Source: Pseudooceanicola pacificus | GTDB lineage: Bacteria > Pseudomonadota > Alphaproteobacteria > Rhodobacterales > Rhodobacteraceae | Length of the DNA: 64,000 nucleotides | Assembly (NCBI RefSeq): GCF_009789075.1 | Contig: NZ_WNXQ01000005.1 | Location: 62,001-126,000 of the forward strand | Direction: 5' to 3' | In this document: in pieces, positions 54,077 through 62,640 of the stretch | Position numbering within the stretch: the first letter of the stretch is position 1 | How the letters are laid out: each line of letters starts with the position of its first letter | Notes under the pieces: generated by a model | Database searches by the model: none | What the model saw: only the letters and a program-made list of their open reading frames with translations | What the model was told of the DNA's origin: nothing | Program-made: the position numbers and the translations under genes

Positions 54077-55729
54077 TCACTCCGCTGCCGGGACGGGAGG
54101 TTCGGTGGCTTCGGACGAGGTAGGGTAATCGCGTTCCGGGCGTTTTTCAGGGGCGTGCCGGATCGTCATGTAGACATTGTAGGCCGCCAGGATCGCGCCG
54201 GTCAGGAACAGGGCACCACCGCAGGCCCGTGCGACGTAATAGGGATGCATGGCCACCAGCGTGTCCGTGAAAGAATAGGCCAGCGTGCCGCTCTCGGTGT
54301 AGGTGCGCCACATTAGCCCTTGGATGATGCCGCTGTTCCACATCGCGAAGACGTAGATCACCGTGCCGGCCAGCGCGAGCCAGAAGTGCCATTCCACCAG
54401 CTTCCAGGAATACATCGTCTCGCGCTTCCACAGCAGTGGGACGACGGAGTAGATCGAGCCAAAGGTGATCAACGCCACCCAGCCCATCGCGCCGGCATGG
54501 ACATGCCCTACCGTCCAGTCGGTGTAATGCGACAGCGAGTTCACCGCACGCACAGCCATGAACGAGCCTTCGAAGGTGGACAGCCCGTAGAACACCGCCG
54601 CCACCATCATGAAGCGCAGCGTGGCGTCGTCGCGCACCTTGTGCCAGGCGCCGTTCAGCGTCATCAGCGCGTTCCCCGCGCTGGCCCAGGAGGGCACCAG
54701 CAGCATGACCGAAAAGGTCATGCCCAGCGTCTGCACCCATTGCGGCAGGGCGGTGTAATGCAAATGATGCGAGCCGGCCCAGATGTAGAAGAACACGATG
54801 CCCCAGAACGACAGGATCGACAGGCGGTAGGAATAGATCGGCCGCTCCGCCCGCTTGGGCAGGAAGTAATAGAGCATGCCGAGGAACCCGGCGGTCAGGA
54901 AGAAGGCGACCGCGTTATGGCCATACCACCATTGCGTCATCGCGTCCTGCACGCCCGCGAATGCCGAGTAGCTCTTTGCTCCTGTCAGGCTGGCGGGGAC
55001 GGCGAGGTTGTTGACGATATGAAGGATCGCCACCACCAGGATGAACGCCATGTAATACCAGTTCGCCACGTAGATATGCGGCTCGTTCCGGCGCGCCAAC
55101 GTGCGGATGTAGAGCACGAAGTAGACCACCCAGACGATCACCAGCCAGATGTCGGCATACCATTCGGGCTCGGCGTATTCCTTGGATTGGGTGACGCCCA
55201 TCAGGTAGCCCGAGGCGGCGACGATGCAGAACAGGTTGAAGCCCAGCAGCACGAACCACGGTGAGACATGTCCCGCCAGCCGGGCCCGGCTGGTGCGTTG
55301 CATGACATGATAGGACGTCGCGATGAGGGCGTTGCCACCGAAGCCGAAGATCACCCCCGACGTATGAACGGGGCGAATGCGGCCAAAGCTCGACCACGCC
55401 GCATCGAAGCGCAGGTCCGGCCAGGCCAGTTGCGCCGCGACCCAGACGCCCATGCCCATACCGACGACGGCCCAGAATAGGGCAATTACCAGCCCGGCCT
55501 TGGTCGGGTCGTCATAGTAGTTGACCGTGCGATCCTCGGCCGGTTCGGGCTCGCCAATCGCACGCAGGACGAAGAAGGTCGTGATACCGGCTGCAATCAG
55601 CACGATCGCGCCGTGGCTCCCCATCGGATCGCCTCGACCCGCTGCGGCCATCACCAACCCGACAGTCGCCATGACGACACAAATCATCAATGCGATCTGG
55701 CGTTCGGCACCTGTCAACCGCTCCATCAT
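54077..55729 (-). CDS. ccoN: cbb3 cytochrome oxidase subunit I
   Basis: Catalytic subunit of 550 aa with about twelve or more helices; high-affinity oxygen reduction at a heme b3/CuB site. Metal-ligand His residues occur in WSSFGRIRPVHTSGVIFGFGG, WYGHNAVAFFLTAGFLG and GSHHLHYTALPQW. Start overlaps ccoS by ATGA. Confidence 0.95.
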   Translation of the reverse strand: MMERLTGAERQIALMICVVMATVGLVMAAAGRGDPMGSHGAIVLIAAGITTFFVLRAIGEPEPAEDRTVNYYDDPTKAGLVIALFWAVVGMGMGVWVAAQLAWPDLRFDAAWSSFGRIRPVHTSGVIFGFGGNALIATSYHVMQRTSRARLAGHVSPWFVLLGFNLFCIVAASGYLMGVTQSKEYAEPEWYADIWLVIVWVVYFVLYIRTLARRNEPHIYVANWYYMAFILVVAILHIVNNLAVPASLTGAKSYSAFAGVQDAMTQWWYGHNAVAFFLTAGFLGMLYYFLPKRAERPIYSYRLSILSFWGIVFFYIWAGSHHLHYTALPQWVQTLGMTFSVMLLVPSWASAGNALMTLNGAWHKVRDDATLRFMMVAAVFYGLSTFEGSFMAVRAVNSLSHYTDWTVGHVHAGAMGWVALITFGSIYSVVPLLWKRETMYSWKLVEWHFWLALAGTVIYVFAMWNSGIIQGLMWRTYTESGTLAYSFTDTLVAMHPYYVARACGGALFLTGAILAAYNVYMTIRHAPEKRPERDYPTSSEATEPPVPAAE

Positions 55730-55911
55730 CTGGCAACCTCCCGGTCAGTTCTATGTCTTGGTGGCAGCGGACGGTCCTCCGTCTGGAGTATCCGGCGGGC
55801 ATCGCCTTCCGGGTCGTCGAACTGGTCGGTCTTCATCGCCCAGAAAAATGCTCCGAGGCCGATTGCACCCATCATCAGCGTCACGGGTATCAGCAGTAGA
55901 AGGATGTTCAT
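55726..55911 (-). CDS. ccoS: cbb3 oxidase assembly protein CcoS
   Basis: Predicted 61 aa with one membrane helix and the typical WAMKTDQFDDPEGDARRIL segment. CcoS/FixS is needed to load cofactors, including CuB, into CcoN. Normally part of ccoGHIS; here it directly precedes ccoN. The ATG overlaps the stop of the nitronate monooxygenase gene. Confidence 0.9.
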   Translation of the reverse strand: MNILLLLIPVTLMMGAIGLGAFFWAMKTDQFDDPEGDARRILQTEDRPLPPRHRTDREVAR

Positions 55912-56939
55912 GTCCGCCCCACCGGCGTTTGCCGGCCTGATGCGAGGCGAGCTTGAGCCTCGGCACACAGGGTGTTCAGGCGCTGCGCCGCCGGGACAAT
56001 CTCGTCGATCTCACCCGCTCCGGTGCCGCAATAAAGCGGCATCTGTTCAAGATCTCCGGTCGTGGTGCGCAGGGGCGAGTCCGTGCTCTGGCGCAGCCGC
56101 GGGATGAGGCCGTCGCGGGCGATCACCTCATGTGCGATCCTCTCGGGGTCATGTCCCATCAGGGCCGGGCCAAAGGTCTCGGTGACGCTGTTGCGGAGGA
56201 CGCGCACGACCGATCCCTTGGGCCAGTTCAGCACGAAGCCGTCGGTCAGGACGGTATCCTCTCCCTGGGCGGTCACGACCCGTTGCTTGTGGTAGTCGTG
56301 GGCGAAGGATTCGGCCGTGGCCAGGAAGGCGGTGCCGCACTGGACGCCCTGCGCCCCGAACGAGAGCGCCCGGGCCAGCCCCTTGCCGTTGCTGATGCCG
56401 CCCGAGGCGACAACCGAGAGAGCCGTTGTTTCCAGCACGGCCCGAAGCAGGTCGAATGTCGGGGTGCGCCCGTGAACGTGGCCGCCAGCATCCTGCCCCT
56501 GTGCGATCAACACATCCGCCCCGGCGGCTTCGGCCTCCCGTGCCGCGCGCAGCGTGCCCACCTGGTGCAGCAGGAGAGCGCCTGCCGTCTTCACCCGGGC
56601 AACTGCCTCGGGCACCACGTCCCAGAAGAACGAGAACACCTCGACCTCCATCGCAAGGCAAGTTTCGATTTGCTGGTCCAGCAGGCCTGGGTCGGTGGCT
56701 GCGGGGATGAGGTTGACGGCAAAAGGGCGGTTTGACAGCCGACGATAGGCCCTGATCTCCGAGGCGATCAGTGAAGGCGCTTCGCGCACCATCCCCAGCG
56801 TCGGGAAACCGCCGGCATTGGCGACCGCGGCGGCCAGTTCGGCGCGCGCGACGCCTCCCATACCGGCCAGGATGATGGGATACTCACATCCCAGCAGATC
56901 GCAGAGGGGGGTGCGAAGGGACCCGGGTTCAAGCGTCAT
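55908..56939 (-). CDS. Nitronate monooxygenase
   Basis: FMN enzyme of 343 aa with a TIM barrel: LAGMGGVARAELAAAVANAGG at the N-terminus, GQDAGGHVHGR and SVVASGGISNGKGLA for FMN phosphate. Oxidises alkyl nitronates, releasing nitrite. Start at 56939 with GGGGAGC before it, overlapping the DUF488 stop. Its place between DUF488 and ccoS in an NsrR-marked operon suggests nitrosative stress use. Confidence 0.9.
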   Translation of the reverse strand: MTLEPGSLRTPLCDLLGCEYPIILAGMGGVARAELAAAVANAGGFPTLGMVREAPSLIASEIRAYRRLSNRPFAVNLIPAATDPGLLDQQIETCLAMEVEVFSFFWDVVPEAVARVKTAGALLLHQVGTLRAAREAEAAGADVLIAQGQDAGGHVHGRTPTFDLLRAVLETTALSVVASGGISNGKGLARALSFGAQGVQCGTAFLATAESFAHDYHKQRVVTAQGEDTVLTDGFVLNWPKGSVVRVLRNSVTETFGPALMGHDPERIAHEVIARDGLIPRLRQSTDSPLRTTTGDLEQMPLYCGTGAGEIDEIVPAAQRLNTLCAEAQARLASGRQTPVGRT

Positions 56940-57313
56940 GACTTGCTCCCCTTGAGTCGCTGCTTCAGGTAGTCCCGCAGGACCACAGCTTGGTTGTGGT
57001 CCCGGTCCTTCGCGGCGAAGAGCAGAGTAACGGGGCCAGCTCGGCACCATGCGAGGCAGTGCTCGACAGCGTCCGTGTTGTCAGCCAGTTCTTGCAGGTA
57101 GCGGTTGCGGAATTCTCCCCATTTGTCCGGGTCGTGGTCGAACCATTTCCTGAGCTCGGTGGTCGGCGCGATGTCCTTGATCCAGTCATCGTGCCCGAGA
57201 CAGGTCTTCGAAATACCTCGCGGCCAGATCCGATCCACGAGCAGCCTCGCGCGGTCCGTGCCGGACGTCTCGTCGTGAACGCGGGCAATATCGATATCGA
57301 ATTGCTTCGCCAT
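56936..57313 (-). CDS. DUF488 protein
   Basis: Predicted 125 aa with the DUF488 motif VDRIWPRGISK and FAAKDRDHNQAVVLRDYL. The family is found beside truncated haemoglobins and has unknown function, possibly iron- or NO-linked. Follows the haemoglobin gene by 7 bp. Confidence 0.88.
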   Translation of the reverse strand: MAKQFDIDIARVHDETSGTDRARLLVDRIWPRGISKTCLGHDDWIKDIAPTTELRKWFDHDPDKWGEFRNRYLQELADNTDAVEHCLAWCRAGPVTLLFAAKDRDHNQAVVLRDYLKQRLKGSKS

Positions 57314-57320
57314 GCGAGGG

Positions 57321-57773
57321 TCAAACCAGTTTCGGGATGCCGGTGCCTTTGGCATCCTCGACCGCGAAGTTGAGCGACCGGGCGATGCGTTCTGCCCGCT
57401 CGATGACATGGGAGGCGCCTGCGGGTGTGCAGATCTCCTTCGCGGTCTCGCGAAAGATGGTGAGCCACCGCTCGAAATGGCCCCAGTCAATCGGCAGACC
57501 GACGTGCTTGGGTACCGGGGCGCCATGATAGCGGCCTGTCATAAGGGCAACGGAGGACCAGAATGCAGTCATCCGCTCCAGATGCGGTGGCCAGTCATCG
57601 ATGCGCGCCGCGAAGATAGGGCCAAGAACAGGATCCTTGCGGACCTTGCCATAGAATGCATGGACCAGCTCGCGCAGCACCGCGTCATCGAGTCCGGTCC
57701 GTGCCTCGAGATCGGCGGTGATCTCCGGGCGCGCGGAGGGGCTGCGCGATGAATAAGGCTGGATGGAGGTCAT
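57321..57773 (-). CDS. Truncated haemoglobin (group 3-like)
   Basis: Predicted 150 aa globin. It has ELVHAFYGKVRKDPVLGPIF at the N-terminal helices, MTAFWSSVALMTGRYHG around the E-helix and a PID-W-HFERWL segment with the probable proximal His. Trp at WLTIF is typical of groups 2/3. Binds oxygen or NO; the dyad upstream points to NO control. First gene of the haemoglobin-cco operon. Confidence 0.9.
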   Translation of the reverse strand: MTSIQPYSSRSPSARPEITADLEARTGLDDAVLRELVHAFYGKVRKDPVLGPIFAARIDDWPPHLERMTAFWSSVALMTGRYHGAPVPKHVGLPIDWGHFERWLTIFRETAKEICTPAGASHVIERAERIARSLNFAVEDAKGTGIPKLV

Positions 57774-57823
57774 CGGTGTGGCACCTTGGTCGCAGTTGTA
57801 TTGACGGGGTACGTCTCCCAAGT

Positions 57824-57838
57824 GGTATTGTAAATACC
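57824..57838. promoter_or_regulatory. NsrR-like operator before haemoglobin gene
   Basis: Perfect 15-bp dyad GGTATTGTAAATACC, 50 bp upstream of the haemoglobin ATG and between it and the divergent DUF6522-like gene. A close relative lies before the nsrR-like gene at 41922. Confidence 0.7.
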
Positions 57839-57924
57839 TATTGTGGTCGAGCGCAATCGCGCGAAACCGCGCAGAGCTTGACTGGCGGAGATCGGCGCGG
57901 GATCAGGGCATGGGAGACGCTGGG

Positions 57925-58203
57925 ATGAGTGAAGTATCCAAAACCGACAGCGGGTTCGTTGTGGAAGCAGCCGCCATCGCGCGGGCCTTCAAGATCACGG
58001 AAGAGCAGGTCCGGGAAGAGATGCGGAACGGACTCATCAGCAGCCGCTCCGAGAGCGGGGCGGGCGAAGACGAAGGACGTTGGCGCATGACCTTCTACCG
58101 TGCAGACCGCGCGTTCCGTCTCGTTGTCGACGCAGAGGGAGAGGTGCTGTCGCGGGGAAGCTTTCCCGTCACTCCGCGATCGCGGTCAGTGCGCCGGGAT
58201 TGA
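57925..58203 (+). CDS. DUF6522-like small protein
   Basis: Predicted 92 aa; ATG at 57925 with GGGAGAC before it. The segment AAAIARAFKITEEQVREEMRNG followed by RMTFYRADRAFRLVVDAEG is of the type found in small regulatory proteins near denitrification or oxidase genes. Divergent from the haemoglobin operon, so possibly under the same operator. Function unknown. Confidence 0.65.
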   Translation: MSEVSKTDSGFVVEAAAIARAFKITEEQVREEMRNGLISSRSESGAGEDEGRWRMTFYRADRAFRLVVDAEGEVLSRGSFPVTPRSRSVRRD

Positions 58204-58254
58204 CACTCGACGGGCGGCAAGCAACGATCAATCCATGGTCAGGTATCAGATCAA

Positions 58255-58340
58255 GTTCCGGTTTCTTCTGCTGAACCGCCCTTAGCCCCGGGCGGTTCGC
58301 GGGCGTTCTATGCGCAGCGATCTCCCGGGGACATCTCGAG
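58255..58340 (+). ncRNA. Structured mRNA leader, copy C
   Basis: Before the Rnk-like gene at 58381. TTCCGGTTTCTTCTGCTG, then stem AACCGCCC/GGGCGGTT (58274-58281 with 58290-58297), a GCG...CGC hairpin, then CTCCCGGGGACATCTC. Confidence 0.65.
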
Positions 58341-58380
58341 AAAAGTTCAGAGATTGTCGGAGGCAACTCCAGGGGGAAAC

Positions 58381-58833
58381 ATGGCCATACCTGACGTTAC
58401 GGGATCAACGATACCGCGACACGGAAAGCCGGAAGCGGGTAGCGGGGATTGCAAGTGCCGCCTGACAAAAGCCGATCGGCTGGGAATCGAGAGATTTCTG
58501 AGCTTCGCCGGCAACAGCAGTGTCGCCTACTCCCAGCTCATGCTGGATCTTCTATACCAGAAACTGCAGGTCGCCGTTGCCATAGAGGGTGCGGCACCGT
58601 CCGATGTTGCCACATTTGGCAGCTACATTTCCTGCGTGGTGGATGGGAAAGATATCGAAAGTGGGGTTCTCAGTTTCGGCCTGGTGACGCGTGCCGGAGA
58701 AATCCCGATTCACTCTCTCCTGGGGGCCACGCTCATCGGAATGTCGACCGGGCAACGCACCAAGCTGCTGTCCGAAGACGGCACCACCCGGTCATTGGTG
58801 GTAACCCAGGTGGGGGCGCCTTTTACCGTGTAG
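58381..58833 (+). CDS. Rnk/GreA C-domain-like protein, leader-bearing
   Basis: Predicted 150 aa. N-terminal part with LTKADRLGIERFLSFAG and C-terminal domain with YISCVVDGKD and GEIPIHSLLGATLIGM. Closest in plan to the protein at 38933. ATG at 58381 with AGGGGGA before it. Structured leader copy C ends about 40 bp upstream. Confidence 0.82.
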   Translation: MAIPDVTGSTIPRHGKPEAGSGDCKCRLTKADRLGIERFLSFAGNSSVAYSQLMLDLLYQKLQVAVAIEGAAPSDVATFGSYISCVVDGKDIESGVLSFGLVTRAGEIPIHSLLGATLIGMSTGQRTKLLSEDGTTRSLVVTQVGAPFTV

Positions 58834-59090
58834 TGACGGGTTGCAACTAATGCGGGCGCTGGAGCATCCGAAGCGGGGACTATCGGCATCAACGGCTTGC
58901 CTGGAGGCGGGACGGCCTCACTGGTCTTCATTTTCCGACTCTCGGAAAGGTTTCCCGCCTCGGCCTGAAAGAGTCAGCGCGGCGGGTGGTGGTGGCATCT
59001 GCTGTTCCGAGGACCCGGCAAAGTTTGACTTGGCGCCGGAAACTTCATAGCGTGGCTCGATGTTTGTGTTCTCATGCAAAATCAGAGGCC

Positions 59091-59180
59091 GGTCGTTTCC
59101 GGGATCTCTGCTGAACCGCTCCCTGCCCCGAGCAGGGGGCCGCATGCGCTGACCTCCACGCTCGGGGATCTTCTTCACCA
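59091..59180 (+). ncRNA. Structured mRNA leader, copy D
   Basis: Before the Rnk-like gene at 59229. CTGCTGAACCG, then stem CTCCCTGC/GCAGGGGG (59119-59126 with 59132-59139) closing a CCCGA loop, then GCTCGGGGATCTTCTTC. The first short hairpin is weaker here than in other copies. Confidence 0.6.
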
Positions 59181-59228
59181 ACAACTTTGGATTCTTGAGG
59201 CTTGCGTCGAGCAGGCCGAGGAGAAGAT

Positions 59229-59723
59229 ATGCGAACATCAAATGAAATGGCGATTTTCGCTGGAAGATCAGGCAACGAGGCTGCCGCGATTGATAGCCGG
59301 GCGTTCGCAAGCGTCGAGACCATGCGACCGCTCCAATCGTTCCTTTCCAAGCGGGACTTCTGGCACCTGCAAGAACTGCGGAGGGAATGCGCAGCTATCG
59401 AAGGCGGTGTCTTTCCTCTGCTGTCCCACCTGATCCGGGCAAAGCTTCAGGATGCATATATTCTGAATCCCAAAGAAGAGGCCGGAAACGTCGCCACCCT
59501 GGGCTCACGTGTGACCTACTCTATCAGGGGGACGGCACCACAATCGAGGACACTCTTTGACCATGGTTTTGCACATGATCAGGGAGGTATCCCGATCAAG
59601 ACATTCCTCGGGGTCACCTTGCTCGGAATGAAAGTGGGACAGACAGTGCAGCTCCTTAACGCAAGTGGGACGACAGAGCCGCTCGAGCTTGTTGCGATAC
59701 CGTGGCAAGTCGAGGCGAAATAG
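59229..59723 (+). CDS. Rnk/GreA C-domain-like protein, leader-bearing
   Basis: Predicted 164 aa, the most divergent of the set. N-terminal part has LSKRDFWHLQELRRECAA; C-terminal domain has VTYSIRG and GGIPIKTFLGVTLLGM. ATG at 59229 with GAGGAGAAG before it. A terminator-like hairpin follows (59782-59808). Confidence 0.8.
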   Translation: MRTSNEMAIFAGRSGNEAAAIDSRAFASVETMRPLQSFLSKRDFWHLQELRRECAAIEGGVFPLLSHLIRAKLQDAYILNPKEEAGNVATLGSRVTYSIRGTAPQSRTLFDHGFAHDQGGIPIKTFLGVTLLGMKVGQTVQLLNASGTTEPLELVAIPWQVEAK

Positions 59724-59781
59724 CAGCGAGAACGTATCTGACTTGCGCAGGACGACGGATCGCGAAGACCTTTGCAACTTG

Positions 59782-59815
59782 CCCGCCGACTTAAACCAGG
59801 TCGGCGGGTCGATCC
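59782..59815 (+). terminator. Factor-independent terminator candidate
   Basis: A 9-bp stem CCCGCCGAC/GTCGGCGGG with a 9-base loop is followed by TCGATCCTTTTCC. It ends the Rnk-like gene and precedes the SH3-type gene. Confidence 0.6.
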
Positions 59816-59866
59816 TTTTCCATCGCAAAGGTGCAAGCACCGGAGCTGCGAAGTGCTGGAGGTATC

Positions 59867-60661
59867 ATGACAACGAATACGCGCAGAATGCTCGATGTGG
59901 TCTTGACCGCCATTGGCGTCTCCCTGCTGCCTGGCATCTTGAGTGCGGAGATTGATGGGCATGGCCCCGATGCATGGCGGGTGACCGGGGTTGCTGCAGA
60001 TGATGTTCTGAATGCTCGGATGGGGCCCGGCACCGGCTATCCGGTGATCGAGACCTTTGCCCATGATGCGCGGGGGGTGGAAGAGATCACCTGCGTGCCG
60101 TTCTTCACCATGGCGCATTACTCAACCATGACCGAGGCAGAGATCGAGGCTCTGCCGCCACGATGGTGCCTGGTGCGTTCGGCGGACATGAGCAAGGCCG
60201 GCTGGGTGGCACAACGCTACCTGATTGGCGAAGGCTACGAGCAGGTAGAGACGCCCGCCGCCGATACGGACGAGGCGCCGGGTGATGCAATGATCCGCGA
60301 GGCGCAGGAGCTTGTCCGCGCCCTATATGAGAGCGCGCGCCTGGCACGGATGGGCGGGCCGGACCCGCTCGATCCGGCGAATGCGGGCACTTTTTTCTCC
60401 GCTGATGTCGTGGCGGCCATGCAAGCGACACCGCTTCAGGCCGACCCGATCTATGGTGCGCAGGATTTCGATGGCACCGTAAGTGTCCCGCAACCCGATC
60501 CCGAACAGCCCATGGTCCGCGGCATGATCACCATCAATGTTCGGATTGAGAATTTCGGGCGGACGCACACCGCCGTCTTCCGGCTGCGCCCAGAAACGGG
60601 CCGGCCTGGCGCGCCGTTGCGTATCTTCCGCGTCGAACATGACGGCAGGACATTCCCGTAA
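59867..60661 (+). CDS. Secreted SH3-domain protein
   Basis: Predicted 264 aa with a signal peptide (about 1-27) and a bacterial SH3 domain (about 35-110, VLNARMGPGTGYPVIETF, CLVRSADMSKAGWVAQRYL). The C-terminal part (about 140-264) resembles DUF3828-type lipid or peptide-binding folds. GGAGG before the ATG. Periplasmic, function unknown. Confidence 0.8.
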   Translation: MTTNTRRMLDVVLTAIGVSLLPGILSAEIDGHGPDAWRVTGVAADDVLNARMGPGTGYPVIETFAHDARGVEEITCVPFFTMAHYSTMTEAEIEALPPRWCLVRSADMSKAGWVAQRYLIGEGYEQVETPAADTDEAPGDAMIREAQELVRALYESARLARMGGPDPLDPANAGTFFSADVVAAMQATPLQADPIYGAQDFDGTVSVPQPDPEQPMVRGMITINVRIENFGRTHTAVFRLRPETGRPGAPLRIFRVEHDGRTFP

Positions 60662-60687
60662 GTGGCGCAAGACCTATGGAGACTATT

Positions 60688-61227
60688 ATGAACACGAAAC
60701 TTCTTTCGGTCCTTGTGACCGGTCTGCTGATGATTTCCCAGACGGCGACGGCCCAGATCGAGACGGTCCCGGTCGGCGCGGTAACCGCCACCATCGGCGA
60801 GGCGGCCTACGAGGGTGAAACCCTCGACGTTCCTTCCGAAGGAACCTCTACCGCGGAATGGCGCACCTTCGGTCCGGTGTCCTCCCTGAGCATCCAGGCA
60901 CATGACCCGGACGCGGAGAGCATCATGCAGGGCATCTTGACGATCGAGATATCCCTTATGGGCACAGACGCCTCGGCCGCGATGATGGATGCCTCTGTGT
61001 CGTGGTGGCCAGAGGGCATGAATGCCCCCTTCTACATGAACGAGGAGATCGGGGGCGACCTGAGCATCTCGCTCGACACGCTCTCCCTCGAAGAAGAGGG
61101 GTCGACGATCACAGGCAGCTTTTCCGCGCAGTTGTGCCGCAAGGACAGCTTCTTTGCCGATGCTGACAAGGAGGACTGTCTTCCGGTCGAGGGGCATTTT
61201 GACACGGCCCTGAAGAAGGCGGAGTAA
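60688..61227 (+). CDS. Secreted protein of unknown function
   Basis: Predicted 179 aa, signal peptide to about residue 23 (ATAQ). Beta-rich mature part with two Cys near the C-terminus (QLCRKDSF, KEDCLPVEG) that may form a disulfide. The ATG at 60688 is preferred because GGAG precedes it. Same strand as the SH3 gene. Confidence 0.75.
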   Translation: MNTKLLSVLVTGLLMISQTATAQIETVPVGAVTATIGEAAYEGETLDVPSEGTSTAEWRTFGPVSSLSIQAHDPDAESIMQGILTIEISLMGTDASAAMMDASVSWWPEGMNAPFYMNEEIGGDLSISLDTLSLEEEGSTITGSFSAQLCRKDSFFADADKEDCLPVEGHFDTALKKAE

Positions 61228-61412
61228 GGGCGTCCCGGACTGGCCGGCTCACGCCATTCGGCGCGGTTTCAACCGTCGACGAACTGGCTCCCAGCCCCAA
61301 CCCCTGCGGGGGCCAACCAATCATCCGGCAGAGTGGAGGCTGAAGGCGGAGCTGTCTCCGCGGCGGGTGCGCTGGGTCTTGGCCGCCAACGGTGCCGATC
61401 GAGGCCCCATAG

Positions 61413-62636
61413 TCAGTTTTTGCGGACGATCTTCTGGCTCGCGGGGTCGTAGCGCAGCTCATGCAGGGTGCCGTTCCGGATCGCCGCCACGGCCTGGCTG
61501 ACGTGCTCGGGCAGGACATAGAACCACTCGCGTGGATAGATGCGCTTGCCGAACCGATCCCGGATCCAGAGATCCCGCGGCCGGGCCGTGTCGAAGAAGC
61601 GATGCAGCAGATCCTCGACCTTGCGCCTGGAGAGGTTCTTCAGCTCGTAGGTCGCCACGACGTCGACAGGGGCGAGCAGGAAGGTCGGGTCGTTCCGGGC
61701 GTCCGCAAGGCGCCTCTGCACATCCTGGGTGGTGACGCCGATCTTGAGGAGGATGTCACGCACCTCGGCGATGGCCGGCTCGGTGGAGCGGCTGCGCGCG
61801 ACGTAGATCGTGCCTGTGAGGTCGAGTTGGTCGGCTTCCCAGTCCGGATCGAGCGGGCCGATGCCGGGACGATGGATGACCCTTGCTGTCGGGTCCGCGG
61901 CGAGCGCCTTTCGGAACGAGGAGATCAGGGGGTCACTCTCGGTGCCGTTGGAGAAGATGACCCGGAGGCGGTGATCCCGCTTGCCGCCGCGCGCGGTCAT
62001 CTCTGCCTTCTCGGCGATGTAGGCGAGCAGGCCATTGCGGATGAAGTAGCCGCCCTCCTGCACGTCGATCACCTCTCGTGAGCCGACGGCCGTCGCCTCT
62101 CGCATACCGGTCTCGAGCTCACCCTGGAGCTCTTCGAAGGCGGGCTGGAAGACCTCGAAGTCGGGGCAGGGGAAGAACTCGGCACGATGGTCCGGCAGGT
62201 GGCGCTCGGCGACCGGCGTGACGTTCTGGATCCGGGTGAAGGCCTCGGAGACGTCCCCGTCGTCCTCGTCGAAGATGTCGTCCAGGCTGTCGGGGATCTC
62301 GTCCTCGAGCGGGTCGTCGCGCCAATCCCGGGCTGGAGGGGCCTCTTCCACAGGCGTCATGGCGAGGAGCCCGTTGCGGTCGACGTCCGCGAAGACGTCA
62401 GGGTCGGCGCGTCCTGCAAGGCCGCTCCAGATCGTTCCGAGCCGCATCTCGTCGTGGTCGGAGGCATTTTCGTTGGGCAGCCGAACGTGCCGGTCGTAGA
62501 AGTCGTTCACCTCGCGCACGAGCCCGGCATCCCGTTCGAGTTCCGGCGGCCGCGTGCCGCGCGGTTTCAGCCGGACATCGAGGAGGCCGAACTCGTCCGG
62601 CTCGTCGAAGATCTCGTCAAGCGTGGGCCGCGGCAT
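61413..62636 (-). CDS. GIY-YIG nuclease-domain protein (T5orf172 type)
   Basis: Predicted 407 aa. After an acidic N-terminal region (about 1-150), the C-terminal third (about 280-385) shows the GIY-YIG/T5orf172 pattern: GTIYVARS, LLKIGVTTQDVQRRLADAR, VEDLLHRFF and PREWFYV, with Tyr, Arg and His candidates in place. Cuts or nicks DNA in relatives. Lies 4 bp after the helicase gene; likely one functional unit, probably anti-phage. Confidence 0.8.
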   Translation of the reverse strand: MPRPTLDEIFDEPDEFGLLDVRLKPRGTRPPELERDAGLVREVNDFYDRHVRLPNENASDHDEMRLGTIWSGLAGRADPDVFADVDRNGLLAMTPVEEAPPARDWRDDPLEDEIPDSLDDIFDEDDGDVSEAFTRIQNVTPVAERHLPDHRAEFFPCPDFEVFQPAFEELQGELETGMREATAVGSREVIDVQEGGYFIRNGLLAYIAEKAEMTARGGKRDHRLRVIFSNGTESDPLISSFRKALAADPTARVIHRPGIGPLDPDWEADQLDLTGTIYVARSRSTEPAIAEVRDILLKIGVTTQDVQRRLADARNDPTFLLAPVDVVATYELKNLSRRKVEDLLHRFFDTARPRDLWIRDRFGKRIYPREWFYVLPEHVSQAVAAIRNGTLHELRYDPASQKIVRKN

Positions 62637-62640
62637 GCGT

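Noticed and set aside
54320-55264. 314-codon + strand frame antisense to ccoN
   Set aside because: Very rich in Gln, Arg and His as expected from complementing membrane-helix codons; ccoN is certain.
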